A DNA stretch of 34,324 nucleotides from a virus: positions 1 to 34,324 of the IMG/VR virus record IMGVR_UViG_3300031962_000016. The stretch is one strand, 5' to 3'. The notes below the pieces were generated by a model. That model did not search any database and was not told the origin of the DNA. It saw nothing but the letters and a program-made list of their open reading frames with translations. A program made the translations under genes and the position numbers. Positions 7,906 to 13,611 of this stretch are shown in pieces. Within the stretch, counting starts at the first letter, position 1; every line of letters begins with the position of its first letter.

Positions 7906-7973
7906 AACTTTCACTCATCGCGTGAGTGCGACTCTGCGGTGAGGCGAGGAAACTCGCAGAAAGGAGAACGCAC

Positions 7974-8045
7974 TTGTTCAACGAACCTGAATCTCACGGC
8001 AAGCGTGGCGGGCGCAAGCACCGTCGCGGCGGACGCCGGAAGTAG
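7974..8045 (+). CDS. 23-residue Arg/Lys/Gly-rich basic peptide
   Basis: TTG 7974 has AAAGGAG about seven bases upstream, a near-perfect ribosome site. It encodes a peptide whose last 14 residues are Gly, Lys, Arg and His (GKRGGRKHRRGGRRK). The arrangement copies the end of the peptide encoded at 7792, so the two may be duplicates. A nucleic-acid-compacting role is an inference. Confidence 0.45.
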   Translation: MFNEPESHGKRGGRKHRRGGRRK

Positions 8046-8070
8046 AAAAAAAGCATTGCGGGAAGGCCGG

Positions 8071-8093
8071 GGGGCGTGTTCCAAGCACGTCCC
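8071..8093 (+). other. intergenic hairpin
   Basis: GGGGCGTG at 8071-8078 pairs with CACGTCCC at 8086-8093 (one G-U pair) around the loop TTCCAAG. No U-run follows. It sits between the basic-peptide genes and the next gene and may attenuate transcription or protect mRNA ends. Confidence 0.35.
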
Positions 8094-8119
8094 TCAATCC
8101 CAGAGAAAGAAGGGTCATC

Positions 8120-8317
8120 ATGCCGGAGAAACTGAAGGGTGGCGGGTACAGCGAACTGATTACGCCGATCAACGAAGAGGGCAACCGAACGGGGAACGAT
8201 CCCGACACGCACAACGTGCCGTCGGACATCGACCCTCCCGACCCGATGGGATTGGCGCACGGACTGACCAGCCCGAGCGGGCGCAAGAAAGAAACGCCTC
8301 CGCCAAAAGGAAAATAA
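8120..8317 (+). CDS. hypothetical disordered protein
   Basis: This 65-residue protein is rich in Pro, Gly, Asp and Lys and ends in a basic Pro-Lys tail; it is likely disordered. GAAGGG about seven bases before ATG 8120 is a good ribosome site. The stop abuts the TTG of the next gene. It belongs to the head module but has no recognisable function. Confidence 0.5.
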   Translation: MPEKLKGGGYSELITPINEEGNRTGNDPDTHNVPSDIDPPDPMGLAHGLTSPSGRKKETPPPKGK

Positions 8318-8755
8318 TTGTCGAGTCCCGCTAATCCGATGATGGGGGGCGCACTAAACCCCCAAATGATTCTCGCCTTGCTGAAGTCCAAGATGGGCGG
8401 AGCGGCTGGCGCTGCGGGCGCGGCTACCGGAACAGGCGGGGCGGAGGAGTCAGTCGGTCCTGCCGCGCGCGAACTGCAAGGCTCGAATCCCGACTACGCG
8501 CTGAAGATCATCAGCGACCTCAAGAAGAAAATCGCCGACATCATTCCCACGCTGGCTTTCCGTGCGCCGGCGGCATCGCGCGCTCTGATGAGCACGTTCA
8601 AGGGACTCGATGCGGCGATCAAGGAATTGCAGCAAGCGCAGGCCACGCTGAACGCCGTGGGAGGGCCGATGCAGATGTCGGCTGTGCCTACGCCTCAGCC
8701 GCCTGGGGGCGTCGGAGCTCCCGAGTTGAGCAAGCCTGCGAGTATAGGAATGTAG
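8318..8755 (+). CDS. hypothetical head-module protein
   Basis: TTG 8318 has AAAAGG seven bases upstream and starts right after the previous stop. The 145-residue product has a Gly/Ala-rich N-terminal region (25-45), an amphipathic helical core (about 60-112, with many Lys, Leu, Ala and Gln), and a Pro/Gly/Met-rich C-terminus. Its place just before the scaffold-like gene suggests a head assembly role. No family is recognised. Confidence 0.55.
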   Translation: MSSPANPMMGGALNPQMILALLKSKMGGAAGAAGAATGTGGAEESVGPAARELQGSNPDYALKIISDLKKKIADIIPTLAFRAPAASRALMSTFKGLDAAIKELQQAQATLNAVGGPMQMSAVPTPQPPGGVGAPELSKPASIGM

Positions 8756-8765
8756 AGGAGAGTTT

Positions 8766-9557
8766 ATGGGTAAGACCTTAAGCGAGTTGATTGCGGACGC
8801 CGCTGCGAACGACGATGTGGAATTTTCCATCCCAGACGGCACGAAGTTCAAGTTGGGCGATGTGCGCTTGTTCAAGGCTGGAGTCGAGAGCGAGAAGAAG
8901 AAATTCGAGACGCAGCGCGCCGAAGCCGAGCGCGTAGCGAGCGAAGCGAAAAAGCTACTCGAAACGCTCGATACAGCGATGAAGGAAGAGCAGAAGAAGC
9001 AGCAGAAGATCGAGCCCGCTGCCGGTCCAGACTGGAAAAAGAATCCGCTGTACGAGGAACTGGTTCCGGTATTCGATGCGCTGACGAATCAAGTCAGCGA
9101 GTCGAAGGCCATCGCCGCCGCAGCGCAGAAGTCGCTTTCGCAGGTTTCCGCGTTCTACTCGATCGAGCGCATGAGGCGCGAGTACGATGCGGCGCCGGAA
9201 GCCTACCGGAAGGCCCATCCCTTCGAGCAAGTCGTCACAGAAGCCTTAGCGAACGGGGACTCCGAAGCCTACGGTTCGGGTGAAAACGTGGTGAAGATGC
9301 CAACGCTGCGGAAGCGCATCCACGAAGCGACCGAGCCGGACAGGATTCAGGCGGCCGTCACCGATGCGGTAGCGAAAGCGCAGAAGGAATGGGAAGCGAA
9401 GCAGAAACTCAACAACATTCCGAAGCCTGCGGGACGCTTCAGTTCCAAGGCCGCGCCTACCGACAAGCCGCCGATTGCGAAGCTCGAGGAACTGACGAGC
9501 GAGAAGATCATGAACGATCCGGACATTGCCGCAGCGATGGAAGGAACGACGAACTAA
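8766..9557 (+). CDS. putative capsid scaffolding protein
   Basis: This 263-residue protein is highly charged and helical. Residues about 42-82 form a coiled coil rich in Glu, Lys, Ala and Gln. Further helices lie at 95-135 and 180-215, and a Pro/Lys-rich linker precedes a short C-terminal helix ending MEGTTN. A charged coiled-coil protein two genes ahead of the capsid gene is the normal place and build of a scaffold, which shapes the procapsid and is then expelled or cleaved. Strong ribosome site: AGAGGAGAG before ATG 8766. The call rests on position and composition only. Confidence 0.6.
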   Translation: MGKTLSELIADAAANDDVEFSIPDGTKFKLGDVRLFKAGVESEKKKFETQRAEAERVASEAKKLLETLDTAMKEEQKKQQKIEPAAGPDWKKNPLYEELVPVFDALTNQVSESKAIAAAAQKSLSQVSAFYSIERMRREYDAAPEAYRKAHPFEQVVTEALANGDSEAYGSGENVVKMPTLRKRIHEATEPDRIQAAVTDAVAKAQKEWEAKQKLNNIPKPAGRFSSKAAPTDKPPIAKLEELTSEKIMNDPDIAAAMEGTTN

Positions 9558-9558
9558 C

Positions 9559-9864
9559 ATGCGCCCGCTAGAGGAACGCTTCCCGACGCTGTACCACGAC
9601 ATCGTGCACGAATCGCCCGCGTCAGGGCCGAAGGGCGAGACCGGTCCGGTGAAGGAAGTGCGCAAGGGAAAAGCAACAGCGCCGACGCTCTACGATGCCA
9701 TTGCCGCCGTGTGTTCCGTGCATCGCGTGACGGACATCGGACTGATGAAGGACTTGACGGCGAGCATCAGCGAGTTCCTGGGACTCAAAGCGAAAACAGC
9801 GACAGCGAGCGAAGAGGACGAAGAGGACGAAGAGGACGCCCCAAAGCGCAAGAGTCGAAACTGA
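9559..9864 (+). CDS. hypothetical protein with acidic tail
   Basis: ATG 9559 sits one base after the scaffold stop. The 101-residue product has a helical centre (about 40-75) and a run of Glu/Asp (SEEDEEDEEDAPK) followed by a basic end. Acidic tails of this type occur in head accessory and chaperone-like proteins. The position between scaffold and capsid suggests a head assembly partner; the function is unknown. Confidence 0.5.
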   Translation: MRPLEERFPTLYHDIVHESPASGPKGETGPVKEVRKGKATAPTLYDAIAAVCSVHRVTDIGLMKDLTASISEFLGLKAKTATASEEDEEDEEDAPKRKSRN

Positions 9865-9902
9865 GTTTTGTAGTCGGACTAGCCTGCTAATTGGAGACGA
9901 AG

Positions 9903-11000
9903 ATGAACGAAGAGTTCAGCAAAAAGAGAATGATTTCCACGCGCGTCGTCATTGACATCGAGTCGATGGCAGTCGTTGAGCGCGATTCTTACGAATACTC
10001 CGGCCCAGTTGAATTAGCCGCGAGCGTCACGGGCACAGGAATCTCCACGCCGCCGGCCCAGTTGGTGAATACTGTTCAGGCAATAGTTCAGAAGTACGTA
10101 GCTCCCGTGGTCGGCGACCAAGTTCTACTTCCCTGCCCGACGATGTGGGCGCTAGTTCGGCGCGGCAAGAAGATGGCTGGCGGTGCGCTGGTCTATCCTG
10201 AGTTCTTCCAGGAAGAGACTACGGGCGGCGCGTATTATGGCGCTCAATTGCTCAACACGGCGCTCCAAGACGTGGTGCAGCCAGCCGAGCAGCAGTGGCG
10301 CTTCTACTACGAAGCCGTCGTGCTGCCCTACACGGACATCATCCTGGGGCGCGGCGGCTACGCGGGCGTGGACATCGTGCGGCAGAAGTTCCAGACTGCC
10401 GCTGGCTCGTTCATGCAGAAGTTAGCGCGTTCGCTCTGGCACGTTGCGCCGCAGAACACTTCGCTCGACATCGACGACATCGACTCCTGGCTGGGCTCGA
10501 CGACCAACACTATCGCGGGCATCAACCGGTCATCGGCGGGCAACGCTTTCTGGCAGCCGCCGGCGAACCAGTCGGGCGGCGCCGCTCCACTCTCGATCGT
10601 CAACGCGGATCTGGCGTACTGGGCCACAGTATTCGGCTACGACGAGCCAGACTTGATGGTGATGGACAACACGCGCTACGCGAACTTCAAGCAAGCGTTT
10701 CAAGCGACAATCCGCTTCACCGAGAACATGCAGGACAAAGAAGCGCTGCAACAGGGCTTCCGCTACCACTTCCTGTTCAACAACTGCATCGTGCTCGCCG
10801 ACCGCAACTGCCTCGCTAACGTCGCTTACATCATGAACTCGAAATATTTATTCCCTGTTTTTCACGAGGCGGATTACTTCGTTATTGACCCCTGGGTAAA
10901 ACCGAGTAACCAGCGCGTTCTAGTTAGTAACATATATTTAACTTGGCAATTAGCTAATCTTTCGCCGAGAATGGGCATCAAGATCGTTTCGATAAATTAA
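9903..11000 (+). CDS. major capsid protein (HK97-fold type)
   Basis: This 365-residue protein lies in the capsid position after a scaffold-like gene and has the build of HK97-fold phage coat proteins. There is an N-terminal arm (1-50), an extended beta and long-helix region with FYYEAVVLPYTDIILGRGG, a mid-domain carrying TNTIAGINRSS followed by WQPP (typical of coat proteins of this fold), then DLMVMDNTRY and a C-terminal beta region. ATG 9903 has GGAG six bases upstream; TTG 9891 is a weaker alternative. The last 159 nt, about 38% G+C by hand count, use AT-rich codons unlike the rest of the gene. A homing endonuclease follows. Confidence 0.85.
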   Translation: MNEEFSKKRMISTRVVIDIESMAVVERDSYEYSGPVELAASVTGTGISTPPAQLVNTVQAIVQKYVAPVVGDQVLLPCPTMWALVRRGKKMAGGALVYPEFFQEETTGGAYYGAQLLNTALQDVVQPAEQQWRFYYEAVVLPYTDIILGRGGYAGVDIVRQKFQTAAGSFMQKLARSLWHVAPQNTSLDIDDIDSWLGSTTNTIAGINRSSAGNAFWQPPANQSGGAAPLSIVNADLAYWATVFGYDEPDLMVMDNTRYANFKQAFQATIRFTENMQDKEALQQGFRYHFLFNNCIVLADRNCLANVAYIMNSKYLFPVFHEADYFVIDPWVKPSNQRVLVSNIYLTWQLANLSPRMGIKIVSIN

Positions 11001-11021
11001 CGTAGGTTGCTGATATACTCT

Positions 11022-11038
11022 GAGTCCTTGGAGGACTC
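11022..11038 (+). promoter_or_regulatory. ribosome-site-sequestering hairpin of the homing endonuclease
   Basis: GAGTCC (11022-11027) and GGACTC (11033-11038) form a 6-bp stem around loop TTGGA, and the only Shine-Dalgarno (GGAGG, 11030-11034) is inside it. ATG 11039 follows the stem at once. When folded, the hairpin would block translation. T4 homing endonuclease genes such as I-TevI are known to be limited by RBS hairpins, so the same logic is inferred here. Confidence 0.6.
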
Positions 11039-11515
11039 ATGAAAGACAAATTCAGCAGGATTCCAGAAACGGATTGGGCAAGACTCGCGGCCTACATTGA
11101 TGGCGAAGTCTGTATACGAATCGACGTGCAGAACTCTTCACCTGGAAACACTTTTCACGCTCGGCATCTGCTCGAAGTTAAAGTGTATAGTTGCGACCCG
11201 CGCTTGATGCTGTGGCTTAAACGAACATTCACCGGAGGTAACGTCAAGCCAGTCAGAACCAAAAATGCCAAGCCTAATTGGAAGCAAGAACACGCTTGGT
11301 ACATCGGTTCCAAAGCAGCGGAGCGTGTGCTACTAGGTTGCCTGCCGTACTTCATCATCAAGCATGAGCACGCACTCACGGCGCTGTCTTTCAGGAAACT
11401 CATCGGCTCGGCAGGAAAGAGATTGCCGAAGGGAAATTTGGAGAAGCGCGAAGAGTTTCGGCAGAAACTTGTCGAACTAAATCGCAAGGGCGTACAAACA
11501 GAAATCGTGCAGTAA
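11039..11515 (+). CDS. LAGLIDADG homing endonuclease
   Basis: This 158-residue protein carries one LAGLIDADG-type motif, RLAAYIDGE at residues 15-23, with catalytic Asp 21. The typical beta-strands follow, with aromatic and basic residues (FTGGNVKPV), and a second helix with ECLPYF-like spacing (VLLGCLPYFIIKHEHAL). A single-motif protein of this size acts as a homodimer and cuts a long near-palindromic site. It is free-standing, not in an intron, and is placed directly behind the capsid gene, with a lower G+C than its neighbours. The Gly usually found after the second acidic residue is Val. Expression is probably held low by the hairpin over its ribosome site. Confidence 0.85.
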   Translation: MKDKFSRIPETDWARLAAYIDGEVCIRIDVQNSSPGNTFHARHLLEVKVYSCDPRLMLWLKRTFTGGNVKPVRTKNAKPNWKQEHAWYIGSKAAERVLLGCLPYFIIKHEHALTALSFRKLIGSAGKRLPKGNLEKREEFRQKLVELNRKGVQTEIVQ

Positions 11516-11527
11516 GGAAGGTGTGCC

Positions 11528-11974
11528 ATCGCAATCGTCAATTCAGTTTCCACACTCACGGGAGTAGGCAACGAGGTTTTGCAGCGCATCGGCGTGGTGA
11601 TTCTCACCGCCACCCCGCAGACGGTCACGGTGCCCTCGGCGGGCTCGATTTCTCCAGCGGTCACGCGCGGCTACGCGCGCTGCAAGATTTATAACCAGTC
11701 GGTCGCTATCTCTGTCACCGCGATTCAGTTGAACGCCAGCGACGGCACAAACACCGTCACGCTCGACGAGTGGGCGCCGCAAGCGGCCTTGGCGATCACC
11801 GCGACGGCCTACTGCGACGTGGTGTTCGACTTCATTCTCGACACTTCGGCGGCGGGCGGCGGCGCTACCGGCACGCTGATCTTCGGCGGCGCGACGACGT
11901 TCAACTTCCTGGTGTTCACATCCGGCGCGGGCGGCACGGCTGCCGGCGACTTTGAAATTGCAACTCAGCCGTAA
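11528..11974 (+). CDS. small virion structural protein, apparent ATC start
   Basis: The product is about 148 residues, mostly beta, rich in Thr, Val, Ala and Gly, and consistent with a head decoration or head-surface protein after the capsid gene. The frame has no ATG at its head. AAGGAAGG (11514-11521) lies exactly six bases before ATC 11528, which would start Met-Ala-Ile-Val-Asn-Ser-Val-Ser. The next usable codon is TTG 11579, which would cut off the natural N-terminus. The ribosome site overlaps the stop of the homing endonuclease in the same frame, so readthrough fusion is a remote alternative. Confidence 0.6.
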   Translation: MAIVNSVSTLTGVGNEVLQRIGVVILTATPQTVTVPSAGSISPAVTRGYARCKIYNQSVAISVTAIQLNASDGTNTVTLDEWAPQAALAITATAYCDVVFDFILDTSAAGGGATGTLIFGGATTFNFLVFTSGAGGTAAGDFEIATQP

Positions 11975-12010
11975 CTTGATTTTGTAGCGTGGTGATGACC
12001 ACTCCGGGGG

Positions 12011-12050
12011 GGCTGGTGGATGATTCGGCATCCTCCAGCCTTTTCCTTTT
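12011..12050 (+). terminator. rho-independent terminator
   Basis: GGCTGG-T-GGATG (12011-12022) pairs with CATCC-T-CCAGCC (12029-12040) around ATTCGG, an 11-bp stem with one T-T mismatch, followed by TTTTCCTTTT. It separates the capsid module from the neck and tail module and probably sets the ratio of their transcripts. Confidence 0.85.
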
Positions 12051-12061
12051 AGGGGGCGCAC

Positions 12062-13321
12062 GTGCTCGTCGGTGACGTCGTGCAAGGAATTCGGGAAAGC
12101 GTTACGGATTTGCCGCAGGTTCTTGCGCCTCCCTCCATCGCCGCTACACCTGTTAATTCCGGCGGTAATTTTGGTCCTGCAACGTATAGCCTCGTGATGA
12201 CGCTCTTCACTCCCTGGGGCGAAACGGCGCCGTCGAACGAACAACTGCCCGTGCTTGTCGGCGTGGGCAACGTCAACAGCATCTCGGTCGCCTGGAGCAC
12301 ACAAGCGCTGGGCGGCATTCCCTCGGTCGTCAGCAAGGTCAGGATTTACCTGGGCGGGCCAACGGCAGGCTCGGAAAGTTTGTACTTGGATTTTCTTCCT
12401 CCGCTTGTGAACCCCATCGTCGTCACTTCGCTCACCGGCGCGCAGCAACAGGTTCCGACGACGCGCAATACTGCCTACCTGCCCGACAGCGATGGCGACG
12501 CCATTAGCGCGGGAATAATGTTCCGCTGGCTCAACGACGCGCTGAAACTCGCTTCGCAGGTTTGCGGCGGACTGCTTGACTACGGCGGCCTCGGCACGGT
12601 CAACGGAGTACCGCAGTACATCGCTCCCGGCGAATGGAAGCGCATCTCTTCGCTGTGGTACGACGGCTACCCGCTCGGCATGGACGATTCCGGAAACTAC
12701 TTCCGGCGCAACTCGATCACAGCGTCGATTCTCGCTTCCGTCGCTACTTCGCTTCTGACCGACCGCATGATGCTCGAAGTCTGGCCGCAGCCGGCGCGCA
12801 CCTCGGCGCAAACCACGCTCGCTTCGCAACTTCTCGCAACCGACACGCAAGCCGTGCTGACTTCGGCGGCGGGGTTCCTCTTGACGAACGGCTTCGTGCA
12901 GATCGGCAGCGAGATCATGTCCTACTCGCAAATCGTCGGCAACACGCTCAAGAACCTAGTCCGCGGACTCTCGGGCACGGTTGCGGCACTGGTAGCTGGC
13001 GGCGGCGCAGTCACGGAAATGAATATCTTCTGGCAAGGCTGGCGACGCTACGCTCCTGCCTTTCAGCCTGGGGACTCGCTGAAAACTATTCCGGTGCCCG
13101 TAGGCTGGGAAACGCAACTGTTCAAGTACGGCCTAGGACGCGCGAAACTTGCGCAACAAGGTGTAGGCGACTACGCGAAACTCGAACAAGACTTCATCAA
13201 GAGTTTGAGGGAATTGTTCCCAGCGAGTGATGTTTCGACCGGCCCGCGCCAACTCGGAGAGCCGACGTACGGACTTGAAACTTTTGGTGGCGGCCCCGGT
13301 GGCGGCTGGGTAATCCCATGA
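12062..13321 (+). CDS. putative head-tail adaptor / neck protein
   Basis: GTG 12062 has GGGGG about five bases upstream. The 419-residue product begins with a helix. It then has a beta domain (about 25-125) that resembles a fibronectin-type fold (PWGETAPSNE, ISVAWS..., VRIYLGG). A helix (RWLNDALKLASQVCGG) follows, with a mixed region and a helical C-terminus ending in repeated GGG residues. The C-terminal helix with YAKLEQDFIKSLREL is like those in connector proteins. Position right after the capsid genes and before the tail hub supports an adaptor or neck role. This is inferred from order, not from a specific family match. Confidence 0.5.
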   Translation: MLVGDVVQGIRESVTDLPQVLAPPSIAATPVNSGGNFGPATYSLVMTLFTPWGETAPSNEQLPVLVGVGNVNSISVAWSTQALGGIPSVVSKVRIYLGGPTAGSESLYLDFLPPLVNPIVVTSLTGAQQQVPTTRNTAYLPDSDGDAISAGIMFRWLNDALKLASQVCGGLLDYGGLGTVNGVPQYIAPGEWKRISSLWYDGYPLGMDDSGNYFRRNSITASILASVATSLLTDRMMLEVWPQPARTSAQTTLASQLLATDTQAVLTSAAGFLLTNGFVQIGSEIMSYSQIVGNTLKNLVRGLSGTVAALVAGGGAVTEMNIFWQGWRRYAPAFQPGDSLKTIPVPVGWETQLFKYGLGRAKLAQQGVGDYAKLEQDFIKSLRELFPASDVSTGPRQLGEPTYGLETFGGGPGGGWVIP

Positions 13322-13611
13322 GCGTTGAGATTCCACACGTAACTCATGCCGACGACATCAAGCCTGGGTGGATTTCTATCTCATCACAAGACGGAAAACC
13401 GTGCAGGCCAATCGTGCGCTGCAACTGCGGAGCGTACATCGGTTTAGCGAATCATCATGTGCACGCCGATGGCACAGTGACAGCCAGTTTCTACGACTCG
13501 AATCAGCCTTTCCAGTGGAAGGGACAGACTGTTCACAATCCGAAAGGCTGCGGTTGGCATGAAAATATTAAATTGAAGGGTTACAACGGAGCGGAGTGGC
13601 TACCTGAATGA
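13318..13611 (+). CDS. small zinc-binding-like protein
   Basis: This 97-residue protein overlaps both neighbours by 4 nt. It contains Cys-Asn-Cys near residue 36, His-His-Val-His near 46-49, and CGWHE near 81-85, which could form one zinc site. The rest is beta-like. It is wedged between the adaptor and tail hub genes, so it is probably a virion or assembly protein. No family is recognised. Confidence 0.55.
   Translation: MSVEIPHVTHADDIKPGWISISSQDGKPCRPIVRCNCGAYIGLANHHVHADGTVTASFYDSNQPFQWKGQTVHNPKGCGWHENIKLKGYNGAEWLPE

Noticed and set aside
11543-12931. Very long minus-strand frame (462 codons) opposite the small structural protein and the adaptor
   Set aside because: It spans a strong + strand terminator and two well-supported + strand genes, and its Arg/His/Ala-rich content is typical of a GC-rich shadow frame.
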